From Propionibacteriales bacterium (lineage in GTDB: Bacteria; Actinomycetota; Actinomycetes; Propionibacteriales; Nocardioidaceae): DNA of 64,000 nt. Location: contig JAPLCB010000004.1 of the NCBI GenBank assembly GCA_026392455.1, forward strand, positions 310,001-374,000. Reading direction: 5' to 3'. Positions 17,041 through 25,420 of this stretch are shown here, one piece after another (position 1 is the first letter of the stretch; each line of letters opens with the position of its first letter). The notes beneath the pieces are model-generated. The model was given only the letters and a program-made list of their open reading frames with translations. It had not been told where the DNA came from and did not search any database. The position numbers and the translations under genes are program-made.

Positions 17041-17460
17041 GTGACCCAGCAGTCGACCATCAGCCCCGCCCTTGCTGCCTCGCAGGCTTCCTGGCGCTGC
17101 GTCCAGGCCCGTGACAAGGAGGGCTGGCTGGCCCTGATGGCCGACGACATCGTCATCGAGGACCCGATCGGCACGGCGATCACCAACCCCGACGGCAAGG
17201 GCGTCCGCGGCAAGGCTGCGGTCGAGGAGTTCTTCGACACCAACATCGCCACCAACAACCTCCGGGTCGAGTGCGAGGAGACGTTCCCGTCGTCCTCCGA
17301 GCTCGAGATCGCGCACGTCCTCACCCTGCACAGCTCGTTCGACAACGGTCTGAAGAGCCACGTCCGCGGGGTGTTCACCTACACGCTCAACGAGGACCAC
17401 CTGGTCACGAACCTGCGTGGCTGGTGGAACATGGACGCGATGGTCTTCGAGCAGGACTGA
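17041..17460 (+). CDS. SnoaL-like / NTF2-fold protein
   Basis: A 139-residue protein of the SnoaL-like nuclear transport factor 2 fold: short N-terminal helix with W-R-C-V-Q-A-R-D, DWLALMADDIVIEDPIG-type opening (here WLALMADDIVIEDPIG), then curved beta strands ending in GWWNMDAM. This fold hosts ketosteroid-isomerase-like enzymes and polyketide cyclases; acidic residues in the pocket could act in catalysis, but no specific reaction can be assigned. GTG at 17041 follows GAGGAGAA, a good ribosome binding site. The inverted repeat about 60 bp upstream may regulate it. Confidence 0.85.
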   Translation: MTQQSTISPALAASQASWRCVQARDKEGWLALMADDIVIEDPIGTAITNPDGKGVRGKAAVEEFFDTNIATNNLRVECEETFPSSSELEIAHVLTLHSSFDNGLKSHVRGVFTYTLNEDHLVTNLRGWWNMDAMVFEQD

Positions 17461-17497
17461 GCTGGAATCCGGGCTCCCGCTCTGGTGTTGACCGGCC

Positions 17498-17923
17498 ATG
17501 GACGAGTTCGACCTGCAGGCCCCGCCGTTGGCCAGCCACCTCGGGCGGGGTCTTGGGCAGACCGACGCTGCTTCGGCGTACCGGGTGGCCTACGACCTGC
17601 TCAGCCGCCGCGCCCCCGACGAGGCCTTGGAGCTCATCGGGCCTGCTCTGGCGGAGGATCCCGGCAACACCGGTCTGCGGATCCTGCGCGCCTGGGCCTA
17701 CTTCGTGAAGGTCCGCCTGGGGCCGGCCGAGACCGAGCTGCGCAGACTGGTCGACGAGCACCCGGACGACATCTGGGTCCGGTTCACCCTCGGCCGGACG
17801 CTCGAGCGCCAGTCCCGGTACGACGACGCGCTGCCGCACCTGCGGCTGGCGGCGGCCATGAGCGCCGATCCCGAGCACGAGCTCGCCGTGCTGCGGGTGG
17901 AGCGGCTGGCCGGGCGACTCTGA
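17498..17923 (+). CDS. Tetratricopeptide-repeat protein
   Basis: A 141-residue, all-helical protein with about three TPR-like units (roughly 27-60, 61-94, 95-128), recognisable from Ala/Leu/Gly/Tyr spacing such as AYRVAYDLLSRRAPDEALEL and IWVRFTLGRTLERQSRYDDA. TPR proteins act as protein-protein scaffolds. No signal peptide. It is 37 bp after the SnoaL-like gene and converges on map. Partner unknown. Confidence 0.8.
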   Translation: MDEFDLQAPPLASHLGRGLGQTDAASAYRVAYDLLSRRAPDEALELIGPALAEDPGNTGLRILRAWAYFVKVRLGPAETELRRLVDEHPDDIWVRFTLGRTLERQSRYDDALPHLRLAAAMSADPEHELAVLRVERLAGRL

Positions 17924-17951
17924 CCCCGAGCCGGGCCGGGCGGGGCCGGGG

Positions 17952-18800
17952 CTAGGGGAGGGTCAGGATCTCCGCGCCGGTCTCGGTGACCAGCAGGGTG
18001 TGCTCGAACTGGGCCGAGATCTGCCGGTCCCGGGTCACGACGGTCCAGTCGTCGTCCCACATCTCCCACTCGTGGGTGCCGAGGTTGAGCATCGGCTCGA
18101 TGGTGAACGTCATTCCGGGCTCCATCACGGTGTCGTACGCCGGGTCGTCGAAGTGCGCGATGATCAGCCCGGAGTGGAAGGCCGTCCCGATGCCGTGGCC
18201 GGTGAACTCGCGGACGACGCCGTACCCGAAACGCTTGGCGTAGGACTCGATCACCCGGCCGATCACGTTGATCTGCCGACCGGGCTTGACCGCCTGGATC
18301 GCCCGTCGCAGGGATTCGCGGGTCGCGTCGACCAGTGCGCGGACGTCGTCACCGACTCCCGGGGTGAGGAAGGTGGCGTTGGTGTCGCCGTGGACTCCGC
18401 CGATGAAGGCGGTGATGTCGATGTTGACGATGTCGCCGTCCTGGACCACCCGGCTGTCCGGGATCCCGTGGCAGACCACCTCGTTGGCGCTGGTGCACAG
18501 CGATTTCGGGAAGCCGCGGTAGCCGAGGGTCGAGGGGTACGCGTCGTGGTCGAGGAGGAACTCGTGGCCGATCCGGTCCAGCTCGTCGTGGGTGATCCCG
18601 GGAGCGACGTGCCGCCCGACCTCCGCCAGTGCCTGGGCGGCGATCCGACCGGCGACCCGCATCCGCTCGATCGTCGCAGCGTCCTTGACCTCGGACCCGG
18701 TGTACCGGGCCGGGGCGGGCTTGTCGACGTACTCCGGCCGCTCGATGTGCGCCGGGACGACGCGTCGTGGCGAGAGCGTGCCGGGGGCTACGGGAGTCAC
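17952..18800 (-). CDS. map: Methionine aminopeptidase, type I
   Basis: A 282-residue enzyme that removes the initiator methionine from nascent proteins. The five metal ligands are seen in order: Asp in VNIDITAF, Asp in HGDTNATF, His in GHGIGTAFH, Glu in FTIEPM and Glu in QFEHTLL. The N-terminal extension of about 35 residues with [15 protein letters not shown] is typical of actinobacterial MetAP with a polyproline-type arm. The GTG at 18800 is chosen because TAGACT lies 7 nt upstream and no Shine-Dalgarno is present, so the gene is probably leaderless. It shares a symmetrical promoter with the divergent gene at 18825. Confidence 0.95.
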   Translation of the reverse strand: MTPVAPGTLSPRRVVPAHIERPEYVDKPAPARYTGSEVKDAATIERMRVAGRIAAQALAEVGRHVAPGITHDELDRIGHEFLLDHDAYPSTLGYRGFPKSLCTSANEVVCHGIPDSRVVQDGDIVNIDITAFIGGVHGDTNATFLTPGVGDDVRALVDATRESLRRAIQAVKPGRQINVIGRVIESYAKRFGYGVVREFTGHGIGTAFHSGLIIAHFDDPAYDTVMEPGMTFTIEPMLNLGTHEWEMWDDDWTVVTRDRQISAQFEHTLLVTETGAEILTLP

Positions 18801-18807
18801 GGGCGTC

Positions 18808-18817
18808 AGTCTAGAGT
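18808..18817. promoter_or_regulatory. Overlapping divergent -10 elements (AGTCTAGAGT)
   Basis: The near-palindrome AGTCTAGAGT reads TAGAGT (18812-18817) on the plus strand and TAGACT (18808-18813) on the minus strand. Each is exactly 7 nt from a start codon: ATG 18825 on the plus strand and GTG 18800 on the minus strand. Neither gene has a ribosome binding site. This looks like one bidirectional promoter feeding two leaderless mRNAs. Confidence 0.7.
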
Positions 18818-18824
18818 CGGCCCC

Positions 18825-19013
18825 ATGGACGAGGAGTTCTGGTACTGCCTGAAGCACCACGAGGTCGAAGGGCGTCAGGGGTGTCGCAACGCCGACCGGT
18901 TGGGTCCCTACCCGACCGCCGACGACGCCGCCCGCGCGCTGGACAAGGTGGCCGAGCGCAACGAGGACTGGGACAACGACCCGGCGTGGAACGAACCCCA
19001 GGACCCGGCATGA
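18825..19013 (+). CDS. Small conserved actinobacterial protein next to map
   Basis: A 62-residue acidic protein. The pattern [12 protein letters not shown], then [12 protein letters not shown] and [11 protein letters not shown] is a conserved actinobacterial small-protein family found beside map and related genes; no function is known to me. His and Cys spacing (C8, H11, H12, C20) might bind a metal. It starts 24 bp from the map start on the opposite strand and its stop overlaps the next gene as ATGA. Confidence 0.85.
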   Translation: MDEEFWYCLKHHEVEGRQGCRNADRLGPYPTADDAARALDKVAERNEDWDNDPAWNEPQDPA

Positions 19014-19300
19014 CCGACCCAGAAGACCGCCGGGTGACCGATCCGCAACCGCCGGGGCGGATCAAGGACATCCGGGTCTACCGGGACGCGTTCGTCGGCA
19101 TGGGGATGCTGGCGTGCATCCCGTTCCTGATCTGGGCCGACCCCGTGTACGGCGTGTGGACGGGGATCGCACTGTCGGTTGTCTGGGCGCTGCTGCTGGC
19201 CCAGGGCACGCGCTGGTTCATGCCGCACCCGCGCTGGGTGATCTACCTGGCCGTCGCTGCGTTCGGGCTCTGGCTGGTCGCCGTCGTCCTCAACCGCTGA
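19010..19300 (+). CDS. Small membrane protein
   Basis: A 96-residue protein with about three membrane helices (roughly residues 30-45, 48-66 and 74-93) after a polar N-terminus. The ATG at 19010 overlaps the previous TGA (ATGA), so its translation is coupled to the 62-residue gene. No family recognised. Convergent with the sugar dehydrogenase. Confidence 0.75.
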   Translation: MTDPEDRRVTDPQPPGRIKDIRVYRDAFVGMGMLACIPFLIWADPVYGVWTGIALSVVWALLLAQGTRWFMPHPRWVIYLAVAAFGLWLVAVVLNR

Positions 19301-19314
19301 GTCTGCTCAGCGCC

Positions 19315-20484
19315 TCACAGGGTCGGGTGCACCCGCAGCACCGCGTCCTGGCCCGAGCCGTTCGACGTCGTGATCAGCAGGTCTCCGTTGGGCGCCTTGG
19401 TCACCGAGCGCAGTCGGCCGGACGTCTGCAGCGCCGCTGGGGTGCGTGTCCAGAGCAGCTTCCCGGCCTGGTCGAACTTCATGAAGATGACCTTGTTGGC
19501 CTTCAGGGTGGCCACGGCGAGGGTGCCGTTCAGGGAGCCCCACTGGGCGCCGCTGACCCAGGTCGCGCCGGAGGTCGCCACGGTCGGGTCGCCGGACCTC
19601 CACCGGGCGCCGTACTGGGGGCCCGGGAGCGCGTAGTTGGTCATCGGCGGGGACTCGTCGTACCCGGGACCCGGTCGCCAGCCGAAGTTCCCGCCGGACA
19701 CCAGCCGATTGACCTCGTCGTCGCGGTACGTCCCGTGCTCGACCGACCAGAGGCTGCCGTCGGCGCGCTGGGTCAGGCCCTGAACGTTGCGGTGGCCGTA
19801 GGTCAGGATGTAGCGGCGCACCTTCGACGCGGCGTTCGGCCACGGGTTGGTCGGCCACGGTGCGCCGGTGAAGCGGTTCAACCGCAGTGTCTTGCCGCCG
19901 AAGGAACGCAGGCTCTGCGCGTTCGGGGTCTGGGCGGCGTCGCCGGTGCCGACGATCAGGGCGCCGGTGCGGGTGATCAGAAGTCGACAACCGCCGTGAC
20001 GACCCGTGCTGGTCGGGAACCCGAGTACCAAGGTGCGCAGGTACTTCACCGCGGTGTACCCGGCGTTCAGCTCCCACGCGACCACCCGGACGTCGTGCCC
20101 GCCGTCGGCCTTCACCCAGCCCGAGCAGGTGTAGATCCGTCGGTTGTCGCTGAACGCGGGGTCGACGGCGAGGCCGAGCATCCCGGTCTCGCCGGCTGCC
20201 CAGATCTTCGCCGACGGGAAACCGCCCAGCACCCGCTTGCTGCTCCCGGTGGCCACGATCAGCCGCCGGTTGACACGCTCGTCGATCAGCAGCCGACCGC
20301 CTGGCAGCACCTGGACGTCCCACGGGATGTCCAGGCCGGTGACCTGCTGGGTGACCGAGAGCGACGGGATCGCGGCACCCCTGGCGGTGGGGGCCGGGGT
20401 GGAGGCCACCACCGGGGAGCCCGTCGGAAGGACGAGGGCCGCCGTGGCGGCGAGTGCTGTGGTCAGGTACCCGAGTCGACGCAT
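19315..20484 (-). CDS. Secreted PQQ-dependent sugar dehydrogenase-like protein
   Basis: A 389-residue beta-propeller protein of the glucose/sorbosone dehydrogenase family (soluble PQQ-dependent aldose dehydrogenases). It has a clear signal peptide (MRRLGYLTTALAATAALVLP) and a mature domain with GLDIPWDVQVLPGG, GETGMLGLAVDPAF, YGHRNVQGL and SVEHGTYRDDEVN, the last carrying conserved catalytic-site residues. It probably oxidises a sugar or related alcohol outside the cell if PQQ is available; some homologues have no known cofactor. ATG 20484 is supported by TAATGT 7 nt upstream (leaderless); the -10 overlaps the stop codon of the upstream methyltransferase gene. Confidence 0.88.
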   Translation of the reverse strand: MRRLGYLTTALAATAALVLPTGSPVVASTPAPTARGAAIPSLSVTQQVTGLDIPWDVQVLPGGRLLIDERVNRRLIVATGSSKRVLGGFPSAKIWAAGETGMLGLAVDPAFSDNRRIYTCSGWVKADGGHDVRVVAWELNAGYTAVKYLRTLVLGFPTSTGRHGGCRLLITRTGALIVGTGDAAQTPNAQSLRSFGGKTLRLNRFTGAPWPTNPWPNAASKVRRYILTYGHRNVQGLTQRADGSLWSVEHGTYRDDEVNRLVSGGNFGWRPGPGYDESPPMTNYALPGPQYGARWRSGDPTVATSGATWVSGAQWGSLNGTLAVATLKANKVIFMKFDQAGKLLWTRTPAALQTSGRLRSVTKAPNGDLLITTSNGSGQDAVLRVHPTL

Positions 20485-20491
20485 GAAGCCG

Positions 20492-20497
20492 ACATTA
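20492..20497 (-). promoter_or_regulatory. Candidate -10 element inside methyltransferase stop
   Basis: TAATGT on the minus strand, 7 nt before the ATG at 20484. Its TAA is the stop codon of the upstream gene, so the sugar dehydrogenase can be transcribed on its own. Confidence 0.5.
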
Positions 20498-21139
20498 CGC
20501 CCACCTCCGGATCCGGACCACGGAATCGGTGAGGACCGCCGGCCCCTCGGGGCGATTCGTCGGACGGGTCGGCGAGTCACACACCTGCACCTCCCACCCG
20601 TCGCCCTCGAATAGGGCCGCGACCTTCTCCGGCACGAAGAGGAACGCGCCGTGGCCGTGGGTGTCCGGCTGCCCGGCGAGGCTGTCCGGGTGGTGCCCGA
20701 CCACCAGCAGGGTGCCGCCCGGGCGGACCGCCGCGCCGATGATGTCGCGGAAGTCGGCGAACCGGTCCAGCGGCGGGTGCCAGAACTGTGCCGACACCAG
20801 GTCGTAGCTCCCCGGCAACGGGCCGCCGCCGAGCAGGTCGTGCTGCGCCGTGGTGATGGTGACGCCGGCCTCCCGGGCGTGCTGCTCGGCGCGTGCCAGG
20901 GCGACGCCCGAGACGTCCAGTGCGGTGACCTGCCAGCCTCGCTGGGCCAACCAGACGGCGTCCGCGCCTTCGCCGGCGCCGACGTCGAGCGCGGTGCCGG
21001 GCGCGAGGTCGGCCACCTGCTCGACCAGGCGCGGGTTCGGGTTACCGCTCCACAGCCGGTCGGACTCGGCGTACCGGGTGTCCCAGGCTGCCTGGCCGTA
21101 GCGGTCGGACAGGGTCTGCTCGTGCTGGTGATCGCTCAT
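20495..21139 (-). CDS. Class I SAM-dependent methyltransferase
   Basis: A 214-residue methyltransferase with motif I ALDVGAGEGADAVWLA (about 50-65), acidic loop VTALDVSGVAL (about 70-80) and YDLVSAQFWH (about 112-121). It resembles thiopurine/tellurite-type (TehB-like) small-molecule methyltransferases; the W near the N-terminus (WDTRYAESDRLWSG) is typical of that group. Substrate unknown. It precedes the sugar dehydrogenase by 10 bp on the same strand. Confidence 0.85.
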   Translation of the reverse strand: MSDHQHEQTLSDRYGQAAWDTRYAESDRLWSGNPNPRLVEQVADLAPGTALDVGAGEGADAVWLAQRGWQVTALDVSGVALARAEQHAREAGVTITTAQHDLLGGGPLPGSYDLVSAQFWHPPLDRFADFRDIIGAAVRPGGTLLVVGHHPDSLAGQPDTHGHGAFLFVPEKVAALFEGDGWEVQVCDSPTRPTNRPEGPAVLTDSVVRIRRWA

Positions 21140-21177
21140 GGGTCCGAGCCTGCCGGTTCACGTCAGGGTGAAGTCAA

Positions 21178-21211
21178 GTTTCGAGACGGTTGCTGCGCAA
21201 CCTCCTCAACC
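21178..21211. repeat. 34-bp dispersed hairpin repeat, copy 1
   Basis: On the minus strand begins GGTTGAGGAGGTTGC and ends GTCTCGAAAC, with a small internal stem GGTTGC/GCAACC. A second copy lies at 57552-57585. It sits between the panB stop and the methyltransferase start. Confidence 0.7.
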
Positions 21212-21220
21212 AGCAACGGG

Positions 21221-22099
21221 TCAGAAGGTGTGCTCGGGGCCGGGAAAGGTGCCGGCCTTGACGTCCGCGGAGTAGGCCTCGGCTGCCTGGGTGAGGACCC
21301 CGTGCAGGTCGGCGTACTGCTTGACGAAGCGGGCCATCCTGCCGGTGCGCAGGCCGAAGGCGTCCTGCCAGACCAGCACCTGTCCGTCGCAGCCGTTGCC
21401 GGCTCCGATCCCGATGGTCGGGATGCTCAGCTGTCGGGTGACCTCGGCCGCCACGTCGCCGGGGACCATCTCCATGACGACCGCGAACGCGCCGGCGGCC
21501 TCGATCGCCTTGGCATCAGCCAGGATCCGCTGGGCGGTCTCGCCGCGGCCCTGGACCCGGTAGCCGCCCAGGGCGTGCTCGCTCTGCGGGGTGAACCCGA
21601 TGTGCGCCATCACCGGGATGCCGCCCCGGGTGAGCAGCTCGATCTGCCCGGTCATCTCGGCGCCGCCCTCGAGCTTGACGGCGTGGGCGCCGCCTTCCTT
21701 CATGAAGCGGACCGCCGTGTCGTAGGCCTGCTCCGGGGAGCGCTGGTACGACCCGAACGGAAGGTCGCCGACCACCAGGGCGTGGTGCGCCGATCGGGCG
21801 ACCGCCCGGGTCAGCGGGAGCAGCTCGTCGACGGTGATCGGGATCGAGGTCTCGTTGCCCAGGACGTTGTTCGACGCGCTGTCGCCGACCAGGAGGACCT
21901 CGATGCCGGCGTCGTCGAAGGCCGCCGCGGTGTACATGTCGTACGCCGTCAGCATCGCGAACTTCTCGCCGCGCTCCTTGAGCTCCCGCAGGTGATGGGT
22001 CCGGACCCGCTTCCGGGAGGGCGAGGGCGGGGCGGCCGCGCCGGTGCCGTACGGGCTGGCCTCTTCGGCGGGAGCAGAATCTGGTTGCTGCGTGCTCAT
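21221..22099 (-). CDS. panB: 3-methyl-2-oxobutanoate hydroxymethyltransferase
   Basis: A 292-residue PanB, first step of pantothenate/CoA synthesis: transfers a hydroxymethyl group from methylene-tetrahydrofolate to alpha-ketoisovalerate. Conserved signatures: [11 protein letters not shown] near 45-55, [10 protein letters not shown] (Mg2+ ligand Asp), [28 protein letters not shown] and the catalytic Glu in VVMEMVP. The N-terminal 30 residues are a Pro/Ala-rich extension, common in actinobacteria. The ATG at 22099 follows GAAGGAGC. It lies near glnA2/glnE as in Mycobacterium, although the strand order differs here. Confidence 0.95.
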   Translation of the reverse strand: MSTQQPDSAPAEEASPYGTGAAAPPSPSRKRVRTHHLRELKERGEKFAMLTAYDMYTAAAFDDAGIEVLLVGDSASNNVLGNETSIPITVDELLPLTRAVARSAHHALVVGDLPFGSYQRSPEQAYDTAVRFMKEGGAHAVKLEGGAEMTGQIELLTRGGIPVMAHIGFTPQSEHALGGYRVQGRGETAQRILADAKAIEAAGAFAVVMEMVPGDVAAEVTRQLSIPTIGIGAGNGCDGQVLVWQDAFGLRTGRMARFVKQYADLHGVLTQAAEAYSADVKAGTFPGPEHTF

Positions 22100-22197
22100 C
22101 GTCGAGCTCCTTCGGTGTTCTCGCGGCTCCCGTTCGGAGTCCACGGACCAGCAACCACGCTACGGCTTACTCGCGGGTTTTGTGCCTGTGGCCCTCG

Positions 22198-22743
22198 TCA
22201 CCGCGAGCGGGCCTTGCGGTGGAGCACGTGCGGAGCCAGCGGGTCGCCGACCGGCAGGGCCGGGTGCTCGAAGTTCTCGGCCGGGTCGTGCGACATCGAC
22301 AGGCGCTCCATGACGGCGCGCGAGCGGGTGTTGCCGGTCGCGGTGAAGGCGACGACCTCGGGGAGGTCCAACCCGATGAAGGCGTACTTGAGGACGGCAT
22401 CAGCCCCCTCCGTGGCGTACCCGTTGCCCCAGGCGTCCCGCTTGAGGCGCCACCCGATCTCCACGCACGGCGTGAACGCGGCGTCGAAGCGGGGGACGTT
22501 CAGACCGATGAACCCGATGAACGTGCTCGTCGACCAGATGTCGACGGCGAAGTACGCGGGGCGTCCAGCGTCCAGCAGGCTCTGCTGGATCCCGAGCATC
22601 TCCGCGGACTGCTCCGCGGTCATCGGGGCCGGGAAGTGCGCCATCACCTCGGGGTCGGCGTTGAGGTCGGCGAGGTCCCACAGGTCGTCGTCGTTCCACT
22701 GGCGCAGCACGAGGCGCTCGGTCTGCAGCTGGGTGCTGGGCAT
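22198..22743 (-). CDS. GNAT-family acetyltransferase (RimJ/RimL type)
   Basis: A 181-residue N-acetyltransferase. It has the RimJ/RimL-like opening TERLVLRQWNDDDL, strand IGFIGL, IGWRLKRDAWGNGYATEG (acetyl-CoA pyrophosphate loop R/Q-x-x-G-x-G/A as RDAWGNGYA), and FTATGNTRSRAVMERLSM, where the Asn and the C-terminal helix complete the fold. Probably acetylates a small molecule or a protein N-terminus. Its ATG shares one base with the stop of the upstream ABM gene (TGATG), so translation is coupled. Confidence 0.88.
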   Translation of the reverse strand: MPSTQLQTERLVLRQWNDDDLWDLADLNADPEVMAHFPAPMTAEQSAEMLGIQQSLLDAGRPAYFAVDIWSTSTFIGFIGLNVPRFDAAFTPCVEIGWRLKRDAWGNGYATEGADAVLKYAFIGLDLPEVVAFTATGNTRSRAVMERLSMSHDPAENFEHPALPVGDPLAPHVLHRKARSR

Positions 22744-23075
22744 CAGGGTCCTTCCGGTCCGTAGGCGCGGCTCACCGTAGCGACCCGGACCTGGTAGTCG
22801 GAATACCAGGTCTCACGGCCGCGCTGCTGGGCCACGGCGTGCTCGTGGACCTGCTTCCAGGCGCCAGCGGCCTGGTCGTCGGCCCAGTACGAGACGGTGA
22901 TCCCGAAGCCGTGCTCGTCGCGGGCGGACTCGTAGCCGAGGTAGCCGGCCTGGGCCGCGGCGAGCTTCTGCATCCGGGCGCCCATCACGGCGTAGCCGTG
23001 GTCACCGTCGGTCCGGACGTTGCTGAAGATCACCGCCGTGTACGGCGGCTCGGGGAGGGGTGCGATCGAGCTCAC
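22743..23075 (-). CDS. Antibiotic-biosynthesis-monooxygenase-domain protein
   Basis: A 110-residue protein with the dimeric alpha/beta-barrel (ABM) fold: YTAVIFSNVRT, GYLGYESARDEHGFGITVSYWADDQAAGAWKQ in short segments, then HAVAQQRGRETWYSDYQVRV. In other genomes such proteins act as small-molecule monooxygenases or heme/quinone-handling proteins. GTG start; overlaps the acetyltransferase by one base. Divergent from nadE, with a 246-bp gap that holds the 12-bp inverted repeat. Confidence 0.8.
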   Translation of the reverse strand: MSSIAPLPEPPYTAVIFSNVRTDGDHGYAVMGARMQKLAAAQAGYLGYESARDEHGFGITVSYWADDQAAGAWKQVHEHAVAQQRGRETWYSDYQVRVATVSRAYGPEGP

Positions 23076-23174
23076 GGGGTGAGTCTGCCGTATCTGCGGA
23101 GTTCAGGCGCGGGTCGCAGAACTCGACCTTTGCTGCTGTTATCCGGGAGTGGTGAGGTGGACTTCGGTTCGCTG

Positions 23175-23233
23175 AACATGCACAACGCGTCCACCGGCTG
23201 CGAATCGGGGCGCATCGGCGGGTTGTGCATGTT
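23175..23233. promoter_or_regulatory. 12-bp inverted repeat between ABM gene and nadE
   Basis: AACATGCACAAC (23175-23186) and its exact complement GTTGTGCATGTT (23222-23233), 35 bp apart. The right arm also contains GTTGTGC twice in tandem (23222 and 23231). A candidate operator for either divergent gene. Confidence 0.5.
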
Positions 23234-23309
23234 GTGCGAACCATCTGGTGGCGGCCGCCGCCCTGACTGGCCGGATTGGTCTCGGCCTCAACGCCACGGA
23301 GCGCGGCGG

Positions 23310-23315
23310 TACCGT
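23310..23315 (+). promoter_or_regulatory. Candidate -10 element, leaderless nadE
   Basis: TACCGT, 6 nt before the ATG at 23322; no ribosome binding site. Confidence 0.5.
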
Positions 23316-23321
23316 TGACCT

Positions 23322-25403
23322 ATGAATGCCGCAGAGCCTCGAGTGAGCGACGGTGTTTCAGGGGACTTCAACTCGTGTTACGCCCACGGGTTCGCGCGGG
23401 TCGCTGCCTGCACGATCCCGGTGGCGATCGCCGACCCGGCAACCAACGCCGCGAGCGTGGTCGCCGAGGTTCGTGCCTGCCACGACGAGGGTGTCGCGGT
23501 CGCGATCTTCCCGGAGCTCTGCCTGACCGGCTACGCCATCGACGACCTGGTCCTCCAGGACGTCGTCCTGGACGCCGTCCTGGCCGCGATCGACGAGCTG
23601 GTGGCCGCCAGCGCCGACCTGCTCCCGGTGTTCGTGGTCGGGGCACCGCTGCGCAAGGGCAACCGGTTGTTCAACTGTGCGGTCGTGATCCACCGCGGCG
23701 CGGTCCTGGGAGTGGCGCCGAAGTCCTTCCTCCCGACGTACCGGGAGTTCTACGAGGCCCGCTACTTCGCGAGCGGGGAGGACCAGCGCGACGAGACGAT
23801 CACGCTGGCCGGCACGGACGTGCCGTTCGGGCGCGACCTGATCTTCCGTGCCGCCGACGCTCCGGGTCTCGCCCTGTTCGTGGAGATCTGCGAGGACATG
23901 TGGGTGCCGATCCCGCCGAGCGCGTACGCAGCTCTCGGCGGTGCCACCGTGCTGGCGAACCTGTCCGGATCGCCGATCACCGTCGCCCGGGCCGAGGACC
24001 GGCGGCTGCTGGTCCAGAGCGCCAGCGCACGTTGCACGGCCGCCTACCTGTACGCCGCAGCCGGTGAGGGGGAGTCGAGCACGGACCTGTCCTGGGACGG
24101 CCAGACCCTGGTCTACGAGTGCGGCGACCTGCTCGGTGAGACCGAGCGCTTCCCGTCCGGTCCGCAACGGACCGTGGTCGACATCGACCTGGACCGGATC
24201 CGGCAGGAGCGGCAGCGCCAGGGCACCTTCGACGACAACCGGCACCAGGCCCGGGTGGAGACCGGTGACTTCACCGAGATCGTCTTCACCCTCGACCCGC
24301 CCCGCGGCGACCTCGGTCTGCGTCGGCACGTCGACCGGTTCCCGTTCGTCCCTGACGACCCGGCCAGGCTGGCCCAGGACTGCTACGAGGCCTACAACAT
24401 CCAGGTCTCCGGCCTGGAGCAACGGCTGCGGAGCATCGGTCAGCCGAAGGTCGTGATCGGGGTCTCGGGGGGCCTCGACTCCACGCACGCGCTGATCGTG
24501 GCCGCCAAGGCGATGGACCGCCTGGGTCGGCCGCGCAGCGAGATCCTGGCGTACACGATGCCCGGGTTCGCGACCACCGCGTACACCAAGAACAACGCCA
24601 CCCGGCTGGCCAAGGCGCTCGGGGTCAGCTTGGAGGAGCTGGACATCCGGCCGGCCGCCACGCAGATGCTCGACGACCTGGGGCACCCGCACTCCGAGGG
24701 CGCCGAGGTCTACGACGTCACGTTCGAGAACGTCCAGGCCGGGCTGCGCACCGACTACCTGTTCCGGATCGCCAACCACCGTGGCGGCATCGTGCTGGGC
24801 ACCGGTGACCTGTCCGAGCTGGCGCTGGGGTGGTGCACCTACGGTGTCGGTGACCAGATGTCCCACTACGCCGTGAACACCGGGGTGCCCAAGACGCTGA
24901 TCCAGCACCTGATCCGCTGGGCGGTCAGCACCAACCAGTTCAGTGCCGAGGTCGACGACGTCCTCCTGGAGATCGTCGAGCAGGAGATCACCCCGGAGCT
25001 GATCCCGACGAAGGACGGCGAGGTGCCGCAGAGCACCGAGGCCACCATCGGGCCCTACCCGTTGCAGGACTTCACGCTCTACTACGTGCTGCGGCACGGG
25101 TTCCGGCCGAGCAAGATCGCCTTCCTGGCCCAGCACGCGTGGGCGGACGCGGGCGCCGGGGTGTGGCCCGAGGGGTATCCGGTCGGGCGTCAGGTCGCCT
25201 ACGACCTGCCGACGATCAAGTCCTGGCTGGGTGTCTTCATGACCCGGTTCTTCGGGTTCAGCCAGTTCAAGCGGTCGGCGCTGCCGAACGGCCCGAAGGT
25301 CTCGGCCGGTGGCTCGCTGTCCCCGCGCGGCGACTGGCGGGCACCGTCGGACGGGAACGCACGGTTGTGGTTGGCGGACCTGGACAAGGTTCCGGACGCC
25401 TAA
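23322..25403 (+). CDS. nadE: Glutamine-dependent NAD+ synthetase
   Basis: A 693-residue two-domain enzyme that makes NAD+ from nicotinic acid adenine dinucleotide, ATP and glutamine. The N-terminal nitrilase-type glutaminase (about 20-300) has its triad Glu65 (FPELCLTGY), Lys134 ([12 protein letters not shown]) and Cys190 (VEICEDMW). The C-terminal synthetase (about 340-680) has the P-loop GVSGGLDST at 380-388 and [12 protein letters not shown] near 495. The linker that channels ammonia lies between. Length fits actinobacterial NadE. The start is about 10 residues longer than some homologues, but the -10 position supports it. First gene of a block with glnA2, glnE and arfB. Confidence 0.95.
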   Translation: MNAAEPRVSDGVSGDFNSCYAHGFARVAACTIPVAIADPATNAASVVAEVRACHDEGVAVAIFPELCLTGYAIDDLVLQDVVLDAVLAAIDELVAASADLLPVFVVGAPLRKGNRLFNCAVVIHRGAVLGVAPKSFLPTYREFYEARYFASGEDQRDETITLAGTDVPFGRDLIFRAADAPGLALFVEICEDMWVPIPPSAYAALGGATVLANLSGSPITVARAEDRRLLVQSASARCTAAYLYAAAGEGESSTDLSWDGQTLVYECGDLLGETERFPSGPQRTVVDIDLDRIRQERQRQGTFDDNRHQARVETGDFTEIVFTLDPPRGDLGLRRHVDRFPFVPDDPARLAQDCYEAYNIQVSGLEQRLRSIGQPKVVIGVSGGLDSTHALIVAAKAMDRLGRPRSEILAYTMPGFATTAYTKNNATRLAKALGVSLEELDIRPAATQMLDDLGHPHSEGAEVYDVTFENVQAGLRTDYLFRIANHRGGIVLGTGDLSELALGWCTYGVGDQMSHYAVNTGVPKTLIQHLIRWAVSTNQFSAEVDDVLLEIVEQEITPELIPTKDGEVPQSTEATIGPYPLQDFTLYYVLRHGFRPSKIAFLAQHAWADAGAGVWPEGYPVGRQVAYDLPTIKSWLGVFMTRFFGFSQFKRSALPNGPKVSAGGSLSPRGDWRAPSDGNARLWLADLDKVPDA

Positions 25404-25407
25404 CCCC

Positions 25408-25413
25408 TATCGT
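25408..25413 (+). promoter_or_regulatory. Candidate -10 element, leaderless glnA2
   Basis: TATCGT in the 17-bp gap after nadE, 7 nt before the ATG at 25421; no ribosome binding site. It suggests glnA2 has its own promoter. Confidence 0.55.
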
Positions 25414-25420
25414 TGCCCTT

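Noticed and set aside
23358-25136. Long minus-strand frame opposite nadE
   Set aside because: nadE has its full catalytic residues and a standard length; the antisense frame shows no motifs.
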